A stretch of 46,051 bases of DNA from positions 1 through 46,051 of the forward strand of contig NZ_JAFKJN010000043.1 in NCBI RefSeq assembly GCF_017305915.1, in the 5' to 3' direction. A program made the translations under genes and the position numbers. The notes below the pieces were generated by a model. That model had not been told where the DNA came from. It saw only the letters and a program-made list of their open reading frames with translations, and did not search any database. Shown one piece after another: positions 26,309 to 34,216 of the stretch (position 1 is its first letter; each line of letters opens with the position of its first letter). The stretch comes from Reyranella sp. Its GTDB lineage: Bacteria; Pseudomonadota; Alphaproteobacteria; Reyranellales; Reyranellaceae.

Positions 26309-26920
26309 CTAGAGGCTCAGGTTGAAGGCGATGGAGATGCGCTGCTGGGTGCCCTTGTAGGGCCGCACCTGGTGCAGCAGCCACGCCGGGAACATCACCA
26401 TCCGGCCGGCCTTGGGCCGCACGATCTCGTTGGCGCCGACCGACAGGCCGGCGCTGCCATAGGCGAGCTGCGGCGCGTACATCGCCGGGCCCGGTCCGCG
26501 CGGATCCATGAACTCCAGCTCGCCGCCCAGCGCCGGATCGGCATCGATGCCGCCGTCGTCGACGTAATAGACCGCCGACCAGAAGCTGCCCGGATGGGAA
26601 TGGAACTCGTTGCCGTGGCCCGAGCGGTTGATGTTGGCCCACATGTTGGCCTTCCAGGCGATCGACACCGGCTTGCCCTGGCGGTCGGTGGTGATGCGGT
26701 TGGCGGTGTTGCGGCCGATCGCGAGCAACCTGATCGCCGCGGCGCCGCCCCAGCGGTCCATCTCCCAGTCCGACTGCCAGCCGCCGAGATTGGAATGCTG
26801 CGTGCCGGGATGGCTCTTCTCGCGCTCGAAGATGGTCGTGCTGAGCGCCGCGTTGAGCGTTGCGGCGTCGGGCAGCTCGACGACGATGATCGGCGTGCCG
26901 AACAGGATGTTGACGTTCAT
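26309..26920 (-). CDS. 2OG-Fe(II) oxygenase family protein (TIGR02466-like)
   Basis: A 203-aa double-stranded beta-helix protein. The start is ATG 26920, four bases into the tsaD stop region. The iron-binding part is NEFHSHPGSFWSAVYYVD, with His107 and His109. The second half of the site is MVMFPAWLLHQVRPYKGTQQ followed by RISIAFN, which gives the distal histidine and the 2-oxoglutarate arginine. These match the 2OG-FeII_Oxy_5 family. The substrate is not known; relatives hydroxylate proteins or small molecules. In most alphaproteobacteria gpsA follows tsaD directly, so this gene looks inserted. Coupling with tsaD invites a role in tRNA or protein modification, which is speculation. Confidence 0.85.
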   Translation of the reverse strand: MNVNILFGTPIIVVELPDAATLNAALSTTIFEREKSHPGTQHSNLGGWQSDWEMDRWGGAAAIRLLAIGRNTANRITTDRQGKPVSIAWKANMWANINRSGHGNEFHSHPGSFWSAVYYVDDGGIDADPALGGELEFMDPRGPGPAMYAPQLAYGSAGLSVGANEIVRPKAGRMVMFPAWLLHQVRPYKGTQQRISIAFNLSL

Positions 26921-27942
26921 CGCGCCGCCCCCGCGTCCGCATCGAGCGGCCAGCGTGGGCGTGGCGCGAAGTCGAGCGCATCGACCATGCCGCGCCGCAG
27001 CCGCTCGACCCCCGCCCAGGCGATCATCGCGCCGTTGTCGGTGCAGAATTTTATCGGCGGCGCGACGAGGCGGACGGCCAGCCCCTCGAGCCGGCCGCGC
27101 AGGTAGGTGTTGGCCGCGACACCGCCCGCCACGACCAGCGTGTCGCTCGGCGCCCGCGCGAGCGCGTTGCCGCTGCGGTCGGCCAGCACGTCGCCGACCG
27201 CGCGCTGGAACGAGGCGCAGAGATCGGCGATCGCCTGCGGGTCGTCCTTCGGCAGCGACTCGGCGAGCTGGCGCACCGCCGTCTTGAGGCCCGAGAAGGA
27301 GAAGTCGCAGCCGGGCTTGCGCCACATCGGCCGCGGCAGCTTGAAGCGAAGGGAATCGCCGCTCTTCGCCGCGCGCTCGACCGCCGGTCCGCCCGGGAAA
27401 CCGAGGCCGAGCAGCTTGGCGGTCTTGTCGAAGCATTCGCCGACCGCGTCGTCGATGGTGGTGCCGAGCCGCGTGAAGTCGCCCGGCCCGCGCACCGTCA
27501 GCAACTGGCAATGGCCGCCCGACACCAGCAGCAGCAGGTACGGAAACGCCACGCCCTCGGTGAGCCGCACCGACAGGGCATGGCCCTCGAGATGGTTGAT
27601 CGCCAGGAACGGCTTGTCGTGCGCGAAGGCGATCGCTTTGGCGGTCATCACGCCCACCATCACGCCGCCGATCAGGCCGGGTCCGCCGGTCGCGGCGATG
27701 CCGTCGAGCTCGGCCATCTCCAGCCCGGCCATGGCCAGCGCCTCGGCCACCAGCCCGTCGAGCCGCTCGAGATGGGCGCGCGCGGCGATCTCCGGCACCA
27801 CGCCGCCGAAGCGGCGGTGCTCGGTGAGCTGGCTGTAGACCAGGTTGGCGAGAATCCGGCCGACCGGCCGGTCGTCGGCAGCCCCCTCGATCACGGCCAC
27901 CGCCGTCTCGTCGCAGCTGGTTTCGATACCCAGGACGCGCAT
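26917..27942 (-). CDS. tsaD: tRNA N6-adenosine threonylcarbamoyltransferase
   Basis: A 341-aa TsaD/Gcp protein that transfers threonylcarbamoyl from TC-AMP to A37 of tRNAs reading ANN codons, with TsaB and TsaE. It begins MRVLGIETSCDETAVAVIEG, the family signature. Other motifs are GGVVPEIAARAHLERL, FLAINHLEGHALSVRL with the metal-binding histidine pair, LLLVSGGHCQLL and VAGGVAANTYLRGRL. TsaB and TsaE genes are not in the window. It is the first gene of the tsaD-2OG oxygenase-gpsA-EVE-EamA operon and is divergent from hemC across a 168-bp gap filled with two palindromes. Confidence 0.96.
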   Translation of the reverse strand: MRVLGIETSCDETAVAVIEGAADDRPVGRILANLVYSQLTEHRRFGGVVPEIAARAHLERLDGLVAEALAMAGLEMAELDGIAATGGPGLIGGVMVGVMTAKAIAFAHDKPFLAINHLEGHALSVRLTEGVAFPYLLLLVSGGHCQLLTVRGPGDFTRLGTTIDDAVGECFDKTAKLLGLGFPGGPAVERAAKSGDSLRFKLPRPMWRKPGCDFSFSGLKTAVRQLAESLPKDDPQAIADLCASFQRAVGDVLADRSGNALARAPSDTLVVAGGVAANTYLRGRLEGLAVRLVAPPIKFCTDNGAMIAWAGVERLRRGMVDALDFAPRPRWPLDADAGAAR

Positions 27943-27979
27943 GGCTGCCTTCTAGCCTCCGGAGGGTGTGTAGGCTAGA

Positions 27980-28019
27980 ACGCAATCCGTCCGGCTGACT
28001 TCAGCCGGACGGATTGCGT
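27980..28019. repeat. 19-bp inverted repeat, first palindrome of the tsaD-hemC gap
   Basis: Arms acgcaatccgtccggctga (27980-27998) and its reverse complement (28001-28019) are perfect and separated by two bases. It could form a cruciform or a long stem-loop in either transcript. It lies just upstream of the tsaD start. Confidence 0.9.
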
Positions 28020-28047
28020 CTCTCTCAACAACATCACCCGCGCGCGC

Positions 28048-28093
28048 ATTTCCGGTTAGATGGAACCGCGCGCGGTTCCATCTAACCGGAAAT
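28048..28093. repeat. Perfect 46-bp palindrome upstream of hemC
   Basis: The 23-base arm (28048-28070, beginning atttccggttagatgg) is followed at once by its exact reverse complement (28071-28093). The centre is ccgcg-cgcgg. It ends 17 bases before the hemC ATG, so an mRNA hairpin here could shape hemC expression. The two palindromes together account for most of the gap. Confidence 0.92.
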
Positions 28094-28110
28094 CGCTCTA
28101 GAGCAGCGCC

Positions 28111-29031
28111 ATGGCTTCCCTCCTTCGCCTCGGCACGCGCGGCAGCAAGCTCGCCCTCACCCAGACCGGCCTGGTACGCGACGCGCTCGCGCGGGCCGTG
28201 CCGGAACTGGCGGCATCCGACGCGATCGAGATCGTCGCCATCCGGACCACCGGCGACGCCATCCAGGACCGCCCGCTGTCCGAGGCCGGCGGCAAGGGCC
28301 TGTTCGTCAAGGAGATCGAGGAAGCGCTCCACTCCGGCCGCATCGACGCCGCCGTGCACAGCATGAAGGACATGCCGACGGCGCAGCCGGCCGGCCTCGT
28401 CATCTCCGCCTTCCTGCCGCGCGAGGATGCGCGCGACGTGCTGATAGCGGGCGACGTCACGCGGATCGCCGACCTCAGGCAGGGCGCGATCGTCGGCACC
28501 GCTGCGCTCCGCCGCAAGGCGCAGCTTCTGTATCACCGGCCCGACCTGCAGATCGTCACCCTGCGCGGCAACGTCGACACGCGGCTGGCCAAGCGCGAGC
28601 GCGGCGAGGTCGAGGCAACCTTGCTGGCGATGGCCGGCCTGAAGCGGCTCGGCCTCACCGTCGGCACGCCGGTGCCGGAAGCCGAGATCCTGCCGGCCGT
28701 CGGCCAGGGCGCGGTCTGCATCGAATGCCGCGTCGACGACGCGAGGGCGCTGGGCTGGCTCGCCGCCATCAACCACGCAGCCACTGCCACGTGCATCACG
28801 GCCGAGCACGCGATGCTCGCCGTGCTGGACGGCTCGTGCCGCACGCCGATCGCGGGACATGCGATCTTCGACAAGGACGGCGCGCTCTACCTGCGCGGCC
28901 TGATCGCCAGGCCGGACGGCTCGGAGCTGATCGCCAACGACCGCACCGGCCCCGCGACCGACGCCGAAGCGATGGGCCGCGAGCTCGGCGAGGAATTGAA
29001 GCGCCGTGGCGGTCCGGGGTTTTTGACGTAG
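28111..29031 (+). CDS. hemC: Porphobilinogen deaminase (hydroxymethylbilane synthase)
   Basis: A 306-aa haem-pathway enzyme that condenses four porphobilinogens into hydroxymethylbilane. The dipyrromethane cofactor attaches to Cys243 in LDGSCRTPIAGHA. Conserved sections are RLGTRGSKLALTQTGLVRD, GGKGLFVKEIEEALHSGRID, AAVHSMKDMPTAQPAGLVI, GTAALRRKAQLLYHRPDLQI and LRGNVDTRLAKRERGE. The start is ATG 28111, close behind a 46-bp palindrome. The usual partner hemD does not follow; a repeat and then the M48 peptidase gene do. Confidence 0.96.
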   Translation: MASLLRLGTRGSKLALTQTGLVRDALARAVPELAASDAIEIVAIRTTGDAIQDRPLSEAGGKGLFVKEIEEALHSGRIDAAVHSMKDMPTAQPAGLVISAFLPREDARDVLIAGDVTRIADLRQGAIVGTAALRRKAQLLYHRPDLQIVTLRGNVDTRLAKRERGEVEATLLAMAGLKRLGLTVGTPVPEAEILPAVGQGAVCIECRVDDARALGWLAAINHAATATCITAEHAMLAVLDGSCRTPIAGHAIFDKDGALYLRGLIARPDGSELIANDRTGPATDAEAMGRELGEELKRRGGPGFLT

Positions 29032-29032
29032 C

Positions 29033-29155
29033 CCGTCGTCTCGAGCGTAGCCGAGCGCAGCGAGGCGCAGTCGAGGGACCTTCTCTTTGCGGTCAAGCAA
29101 CGGGCCGCGGAAGAGATGGTCCCTCCACTCCGCTTTGCTCCGGTCGGGACGACGG
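29033..29155. repeat. Long imperfect inverted repeat between hemC and M48 gene
   Basis: The left arm (29033-29080, beginning ccgtcgtctcgagcg) and the reverse complement of the right arm (29118-29155, ending gggacgacgg) match over about 38 positions with gaps. The outer and inner ends (ccgtcgtc and gagggacc) are the best-conserved parts. This looks like a dispersed intergenic palindrome that can fold into a long hairpin. No gene is visible in the 165-bp gap. Confidence 0.7.
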
Positions 29156-29196
29156 ACGGTCTCGACCCCGTCACGCTCCTTTACTAGAGTCGGCGC

Positions 29197-30009
29197 ATGC
29201 GGCGCGTCTTCCTGCTCGCTTTCTGCTTGCTCGCGGCGTGCGAAAGTGCGCCCGTGACCGGCCGCTCGCAGATGATGCTGGTGAGCGAGAGCGAGGAGCG
29301 CCAGCTCGGCGCGCGCACCTATCGCGAAGTGCTGGCCAAGGAGCCGCAGAGCCACGACGTCGAGCTCAACGCCCTGGTCGAGAAGGTCGGGCGCCGCATC
29401 GCCGACGCCGCCGAGCATCCGCCGGCCGACATGTGGAAGGCCCCCCATTACAATTGGGAATTCCGCACCATCGCCAAGAACGTGCCCAACGCCTTCTGCC
29501 TGCCCGGCGGCAAGGTCGCGGTCTATGCCGGCATCCTGCCGATCACCCGTACCGAGGCGGGCCTCGCCACGGTGATCGGCCACGAGGTCGCGCATGCGCT
29601 GGCCCGCCACAGCGCCGAGCGGCTGAGCGACCAGAAGGCCGTCGCCGCCGGCACGATGCTGGCGACCCTCGGTCTCGCGGTGGCCGGCGGCAAGAGCGGC
29701 AGCACCTATGCGCCGATGGCGGCCGCGGCGCTCGGCGCCGGCGCCACGGTCGGCATCCTGCTGCCGATGTCGCGCACCCAGGAATCGGAGGCCGACCATA
29801 TCGGCCTCGTGCTGATGGCGATGGCGGGCTACGATCCGCGCGAGGCGGTCGGCGTGTGGGAGCGCATGAAGGCGCGCAGCGGCGGTCCGCGGACGCCCGA
29901 ATGGCTCAGCACCCATCCTGCCGACGACACCCGCATCGCCGACATCAGGCACTGGGTGCCCGAGGCGATGAGGTACTATCGACCTCAAGGCAGATCCGCT
30001 CGTGACTGA
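29197..30009 (+). CDS. M48 family metalloprotease lipoprotein
   Basis: A 270-aa zinc metallopeptidase. The signal MRRVFLLAFCLLAAC carries a lipobox ending at Cys15, so it is a periplasmic lipoprotein. The zinc site is HEVAH at residues 129-133, and the third ligand is the glutamate in QESEADHIGL. FCLPGGKVAVYAGILPITRT precedes the site in the usual way. It resembles BepA/LoiP-type quality-control peptidases that act on outer-membrane proteins. The Ala/Gly-rich stretch between the two parts of the site contains possible amphipathic helices. Its last eight bases overlap the tusA start. Confidence 0.92.
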   Translation: MRRVFLLAFCLLAACESAPVTGRSQMMLVSESEERQLGARTYREVLAKEPQSHDVELNALVEKVGRRIADAAEHPPADMWKAPHYNWEFRTIAKNVPNAFCLPGGKVAVYAGILPITRTEAGLATVIGHEVAHALARHSAERLSDQKAVAAGTMLATLGLAVAGGKSGSTYAPMAAAALGAGATVGILLPMSRTQESEADHIGLVLMAMAGYDPREAVGVWERMKARSGGPRTPEWLSTHPADDTRIADIRHWVPEAMRYYRPQGRSARD

Positions 30010-30232
30010 CCGCCTCGAATATGACGCGACGGGCCTGCTTTGCCCGCTGCCGGTGCTGCGCGCCAACCGCAAGATGCGCGAGCTCGATGCCGGCGGGCTG
30101 TTGACGGTGCGCGCCACCGATAAGGCCGCGGAGCAGGACTTCCCCGCGTACTGCCGCCAGACCGGCCACGAATTGGTCTCGACGGCGCGCGAGGGCGATG
30201 TGTTGGTGTTCGTGATCAGGAAGAAAGCATGA
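30002..30232 (+). CDS. TusA-like sulfurtransferase
   Basis: A 76-aa TusA/SirA-fold protein from a GTG at 30002. The sulfur-carrying cysteine lies in the CPxP motif of YDATGLLCPLPVLRANRKMR (Cys14). The rest (GLLTVRATDKAAEQDFPAYC, GHELVSTAREGDVLVFVIRK) is standard. It is probably a sulfur carrier in thiolation or sulfur metabolism, and the exact partner is unknown. It overlaps the M48 gene by eight bases and pgk by four, so the three genes form one unit. Confidence 0.93.
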   Translation: MTDRLEYDATGLLCPLPVLRANRKMRELDAGGLLTVRATDKAAEQDFPAYCRQTGHELVSTAREGDVLVFVIRKKA

Positions 30233-31428
30233 GCGATTTCAAGACCATCGATTCCGAGCGCGTCTCGGGCAAGCGCGTGCTGGTGCGCGTCGACCTCAAC
30301 GTGCCGATGAAGAACGGCAAGGTGACCGACGCGACCCGCATCGAGCGCGCCGCGCCGACGCTCAGGGAGCTGGCCGACAAGGGCGCCAAGGTGATCGTGC
30401 TCAGCCACTTCGGCCGGCCCGACGGCAAGCGCGTGCCTGACATGTCGCTGAGACCTCTGGTCGAGCCGCTGAGCAAAGCCGTCGGCAAGCCGGTCGCCTT
30501 CGCCGAGGACTGCATCGGCCCGCAGGCCGAGGCCGCGGTGAAGGCGCTGAAGGCGGGCGACGTGCTGCTGCTCGAGAACCTCCGCTTCCACAAGGAGGAG
30601 GAGAAGAACGACAAGGGCTTCGTCGACCAGCTCTCGACCCTGGGCGACGTCTATGTGAACGACGCCTTCTCGGCCGCGCATCGCGCGCACGCCTCGACCG
30701 AAGGCATCGCCCATCGCCTGCCGGCACTGGCCGGCCGGCTGATGCAGGGCGAGCTGGAGGCCCTCGACAAGGCGCTCGGCCGGCCCAGGCGGCCGGTCTG
30801 CGCCGTGGTCGGCGGCGCCAAGGTCTCGACCAAGCTCGACCTGCTGGGAAACCTGGTCGGCAAGGTCGACAAGCTGATCATCGGCGGCGGCATGGCCAAC
30901 ACCTTCCTGCTGGCGCAGGGCATCAAGGTCGGCAAGTCGCTGGCCGAGAAGGACCTCGGCAAGACCGCGCTGGAGATCGTCGAGAAGGCCAGGGCCGCCA
31001 AGTGCGAGGTGCTGCTGCCGGTCGACATCGTGGTCGCGGCCAAGTTCGAGGCGAACGCGCCGCACAGGGTGGTCGATGCCGCCCACTGCCCCGACGACCA
31101 GATGATCCTCGATGTCGGGCCGAGGTCGCTGGCGATGTACGAGGAGCATGTGAAGGCGTGCGCGACGCTGGTGTGGAACGGCCCGCTCGGCGCCTTCGAG
31201 ATCAAGCCGTTCGACGCCGGCACGGTCGGGCTCGCCAAGACCGTCGCCGACCTCACCCAGGCCAAGAAGCTGCTGTCGGTCGCGGGCGGCGGCGACACCG
31301 TCGCGGCGCTGGCCGCGGCGGGCGTCGAGAACCAGTTCTCCTACGTCTCGACCGCGGGCGGCGCCTTCCTCGAATGGATGGAAGGCAAGCCCCTGCCCGG
31401 CGTCGCCGCGCTGATAAGAGCGGCGTGA
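30229..31428 (+). CDS. pgk: Phosphoglycerate kinase
   Basis: A 399-aa glycolytic/Calvin-cycle kinase that converts 1,3-bisphosphoglycerate and ADP to 3-phosphoglycerate and ATP. The N-terminal signature is GKRVLVRVDLNVPMKNGKVT. VIVLSHFGRPDGKRVPDMSL, LLLENLRFHKEEEKND, VNDAFSAAHRAHAS and the nucleotide site LLSVAGGGDTVAALAAAGVE follow. Length is normal. It starts in a 4-base overlap with tusA. Its usual partners gap, tpiA and fba are absent here. A 21-bp tandem repeat begins over its stop codon. Confidence 0.97.
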   Translation: MSDFKTIDSERVSGKRVLVRVDLNVPMKNGKVTDATRIERAAPTLRELADKGAKVIVLSHFGRPDGKRVPDMSLRPLVEPLSKAVGKPVAFAEDCIGPQAEAAVKALKAGDVLLLENLRFHKEEEKNDKGFVDQLSTLGDVYVNDAFSAAHRAHASTEGIAHRLPALAGRLMQGELEALDKALGRPRRPVCAVVGGAKVSTKLDLLGNLVGKVDKLIIGGGMANTFLLAQGIKVGKSLAEKDLGKTALEIVEKARAAKCEVLLPVDIVVAAKFEANAPHRVVDAAHCPDDQMILDVGPRSLAMYEEHVKACATLVWNGPLGAFEIKPFDAGTVGLAKTVADLTQAKKLLSVAGGGDTVAALAAAGVENQFSYVSTAGGAFLEWMEGKPLPGVAALIRAA

Positions 31429-31477
31429 CCGCCGCTCAGGGCGGCGTAACCGCCGTCCCGGGCGGCGTAACCGAGCC
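31420..31477 (+). repeat. About 2.7 tandem copies of a 20-21-bp GC-rich unit at the pgk 3' end
   Basis: The core ggcggcgtaaccgccgtcccg at 31440-31460 is preceded by a similar 20-base unit that includes the pgk stop and followed by a partial copy up to 31477. Each unit is itself a small hairpin (gcggcgt..accgccg). It may stabilise the pgk transcript end. The remaining gap to 31665 shows no gene. Confidence 0.65.
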
Positions 31478-31665
31478 ATTCCGTCCATGGACGATAATCC
31501 ATAATGGACACATGGTGGAGAGCCGCTGTACTTCAAGGGGCATCACCCGCGACCTGCATCTTTTCGCGTGTTGAACTCGTTTGAAAACGGCGCGATGAAA
31601 AGCCCGTCGTCGCATCGATCCGCCAACGCAGGGTCGGTCCAGCTCCTCCAGGGACAGTCGGTAGA

Positions 31666-33333
31666 ATGGAATTCCCGATTACGCTCGTGAAGCTCGCGGG
31701 ATCAGTGGCGCTCCTCCTGTGGGGTATCCACATGGTCAGCACCGGTGTCCAGCGGGCGTTCGGCGCCAAGCTGCGCAGCTATCTGAGCAGCGCCCTGCGC
31801 AATCGCTTCAAGGCGTTCCTGGCGGGTCTCGGCATCACCGCGCTGCTGCAGAGCAGCACCGCCACCGGCCTGATGGTCACCGGCTTCACGGCAAGCGGCA
31901 TGGTCGAGCTGATGCCGGCGCTCGCCGTCATGCTCGGCGCCAATGTCGGCACGACGCTGATCGTGCAGCTGCTGTCGTTCGACATCGCCGAGTTCTCGCC
32001 GGCTCTCATCCTGATCGGCGTCCTGCTGTTCCGGCGCGCCTCGGCGGGGCCGCGCGACTTCGGCCGTGTCCTGATCGGGCTGGGACTCGTCCTGATGGCC
32101 CTGCATGAGTTCATCGCGCTGCTGCGTCCCTACGAGGATGCGCCGAACCTGCGCCTGCTGCTGGGCGCGATCGCCACGCAGCCGGTGCTCGACGTGCTGC
32201 TCGCCGCCGGCCTGACCTGGCTGGCGCATTCCAGCGTCGCCGTCGTGCTGGTCGTGATGTCGTTCGCCATCCAGGGCACGGTACCGCCCGAAGCGGCCTT
32301 CGCCCTGGTGCTCGGCGCGAATCTCGGCACCGCCATCAACCCGGTCGTCGAAGGCACCACGGGGACCGACCCGGCGGCGCGGCGCCTGCCGCTCGGCAAC
32401 CTGCTGAACCGGATCATCGGCGTGGTCGCCGCCCTCGTCGCCCTGCCTTATGTCAGCCCCCTGCTGATGGCGATCGAGCCGAGCGCTTCGCGCGCGGTGG
32501 CCGACTTCCACACCGCGTTCAACCTCATCCTGGCGGCCGTCTTCTTCCCGCTGCTGCGGCCCTTTGCCGACCTGCTGAAGCGCCTGCTGCCGACCCGCGT
32601 CGATGCCGCCGATCCCGGCCGGCCGATCTATCTCGATCCGGTGGCGCGGGACACGCCGGCCCTCGCGCTGGGCGGCGCCGCCCGCGAGGCCTTGCGCATG
32701 GCCGACGTGCTCGAAAGCATGCTGGTCGGCCTCAAGGACAGCTTCGGCCGCCAGGACCGGCGCCAGATCGGCGGGGTCAAGCGGATGGACGACGTGCTCG
32801 ACCGGCTGAACAGCGCGATCAAGGCCTACGTGACCTCGCTGGACACCGACGGGCTGGGGCCGGACGACCTGCGCCGGATGCGCGAGATCCTGATCTTCGC
32901 GACCAACATCGAGCAGGCCGGCGACGCCGTCGACCGCAACCTGCTCGGCATCTCGAGCAAGCTCTCCAAGCGCGGCCTGACCTTCTCCGACAACGGCAAG
33001 GCCGAGCTGGTCGAGATGATCGACCGCCTGATCACCAACACCCGCACCGCCGCGTCGCTGTTCATGACCAGCGACGAGCGCGCGGCGCGCCTGCTGGCGG
33101 CCGAGAAGGAGGCTTTCCGCGAGCTGCAGGCTTCATCGACCGACGCGCACTTCGATCGGCTGCGGTCCAGGCGTGTCGACACGGCGGCGACCAGCTCGCT
33201 GCATCTCGACGCCCTGCGCGACCTCAAGGTGGTCAACAACCACATCGTCGCCGCGGCGGCCTATCCGGTGCTGGAGCACAAGGGCGAGCTCCTGCCCTCG
33301 CGGCTGCGGCCGTCCGATGCGGAGCTCCCTTGA
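31666..33333 (+). CDS. Na/Pi cotransporter family protein
   Basis: A 555-aa sodium-phosphate cotransporter (YjbB/NptA-like). Residues 1-310 hold about eight to nine membrane segments in two repeated halves. The repeated motif QSSTATGLMVTGF is in the first half and HSSVAVVLVVMSF in the second, with GANVGTTLIVQLL and GANLGTAINPVVEG. The cytoplasmic part from about residue 330 is a PhoU-like helical domain (LGGAAREALRMADVLESMLV, FATNIEQAGDAVDRNLLG), suggesting phosphate-linked control. The ATG at 31666 follows the weak Shine-Dalgarno of a 237-bp upstream region. It may take up or export phosphate. Confidence 0.92.
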   Translation: MEFPITLVKLAGSVALLLWGIHMVSTGVQRAFGAKLRSYLSSALRNRFKAFLAGLGITALLQSSTATGLMVTGFTASGMVELMPALAVMLGANVGTTLIVQLLSFDIAEFSPALILIGVLLFRRASAGPRDFGRVLIGLGLVLMALHEFIALLRPYEDAPNLRLLLGAIATQPVLDVLLAAGLTWLAHSSVAVVLVVMSFAIQGTVPPEAAFALVLGANLGTAINPVVEGTTGTDPAARRLPLGNLLNRIIGVVAALVALPYVSPLLMAIEPSASRAVADFHTAFNLILAAVFFPLLRPFADLLKRLLPTRVDAADPGRPIYLDPVARDTPALALGGAAREALRMADVLESMLVGLKDSFGRQDRRQIGGVKRMDDVLDRLNSAIKAYVTSLDTDGLGPDDLRRMREILIFATNIEQAGDAVDRNLLGISSKLSKRGLTFSDNGKAELVEMIDRLITNTRTAASLFMTSDERAARLLAAEKEAFRELQASSTDAHFDRLRSRRVDTAATSSLHLDALRDLKVVNNHIVAAAAYPVLEHKGELLPSRLRPSDAELP

Positions 33334-33364
33334 TGGGCGGCGCCTCTGGCTGTGGAATGTTCGC

Positions 33365-33973
33365 ATGAATTCACCCGTCGTCCCCGATCGCCCGCGGCTG
33401 CCCTGGGACCCGCCCGACCATTTCGAGAAGCGCATCCCCGAGGGCGACAACCGCGAACGCCTGGTCTGCGCGCGCTGCGAGTTCATCCACTACCAGAACC
33501 CCAAGATCGTCGCGGGCGCGGTCTGCACGTGGCAGGACAAGGGGCAGGACAAGATCCTCATCGCCAAGCGCGCGATCGAGCCGCGCAAGGGTTTCTGGAC
33601 CCTGCCCGCGGGCTACATGGAGCTCGGCGAGACGACCGAGCAGGCGGCGCAACGCGAGGCGCGCGAGGAAGCCTGCGCCACCATCGAGATCGACCGGCTG
33701 CTGGCGATGTACAGCGTCGCGCGCATCGGCCAGGTGCAGATCATGTACCGCGCGCGGCTGGTCAGTGACGACATCGCCGCCGGTCCCGAGAGCGAGGACG
33801 TGGCACTCGTCGACTTCGCGGACATCCCCTGGGAGCAGCTCGCCTTCCCGACTGTGGTGTGGGCGCTGGCGCACTTCCACGATTCGCGCGGCAAGACCGA
33901 CTTCGCGACCTATTCCAATCCGACCGGCGACCTTGCGCGCCTGTGGCCGCCGCGCAAGCCGGAAGGGATTTAG
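33365..33973 (+). CDS. NUDIX hydrolase
   Basis: A 202-aa NUDIX pyrophosphohydrolase. A CxxC pair (VCARCEFIHYQNPK, about residues 38-51) resembles the zinc-ribbon edge of NADH pyrophosphatases. The Nudix box starts in PAGYMELGETTEQAAQREAR and continues EEACATI, with the usual final glycine of the EExG pattern replaced by cysteine. Catalytic glutamates remain. The likely substrates are nucleoside diphosphate derivatives; the exact one is not visible. The ATG at 33365 is the first plausible start, and a longer in-frame reading upstream overlaps the transporter gene. It begins 31 bp after that gene. Confidence 0.9.
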   Translation: MNSPVVPDRPRLPWDPPDHFEKRIPEGDNRERLVCARCEFIHYQNPKIVAGAVCTWQDKGQDKILIAKRAIEPRKGFWTLPAGYMELGETTEQAAQREAREEACATIEIDRLLAMYSVARIGQVQIMYRARLVSDDIAAGPESEDVALVDFADIPWEQLAFPTVVWALAHFHDSRGKTDFATYSNPTGDLARLWPPRKPEGI

Positions 33974-33985
33974 CGTCGGTCGGAA

Positions 33986-34216
33986 CTACGCCGTGTTGCC
34001 TTGCCGGCAGCAGTCATCGGCTTGTCCTTGCTGGATCGGCGGGCAAGCCACGCTTCCGTAGGAGCAAAAGACGCAGCAGTCTCCGGCCCTGGGCTTGAGC
34101 AGCGTCTTGCAAGCAAGGCATTCGTAAAAATATTGGCAGGCGTCCGTCGGCATCGTCTCGGTCGTCATGGCGCCGCACGACGGGCATGTCAGCATGGATC
34201 GGAGAATGACGTTCAT
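33986..34216 (-). CDS. GDCCVxC-type cysteine-rich protein of the mer locus
   Basis: A 76-aa protein with eleven cysteines. Cys11 and Cys14 (TCPSC) and Cys33 and Cys36 (ECLAC) look like a zinc ribbon. The signature GDCCVFCSYGSVACPPIQ follows at residues 45-62, with Cys47, 48, 51 and 58. The family occurs in mercury-resistance regions, sometimes as a selenoprotein; here the signature position is cysteine. The ATG at 34216 overlaps the merT stop by four bases; an internal ATG at 34195 is an alternative. It probably binds or hands over Hg(II) or acts on thiol-bound metal. This is inferred from context. Confidence 0.82.
   Translation of the reverse strand: MNVILRSMLTCPSCGAMTTETMPTDACQYFYECLACKTLLKPRAGDCCVFCSYGSVACPPIQQGQADDCCRQGNTA

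Noticed and set aside
31420..31477. CRISPR-like repeats
   Set aside because: The units are contiguous and 20-21 bp with no spacers; no cas genes are present.
27952..31536. Very long antisense open frame over hemC, M48, tusA and pgk (over 1,100 codons)
   Set aside because: It is an artefact of GC-rich codon use: the product is dominated by Arg, Ala, Gly and His, lacks any domain, and lies opposite well-identified genes.
33986..34216. Selenocysteine in the GDCC protein
   Set aside because: The signature positions are ordinary cysteine codons, with no in-frame TGA.
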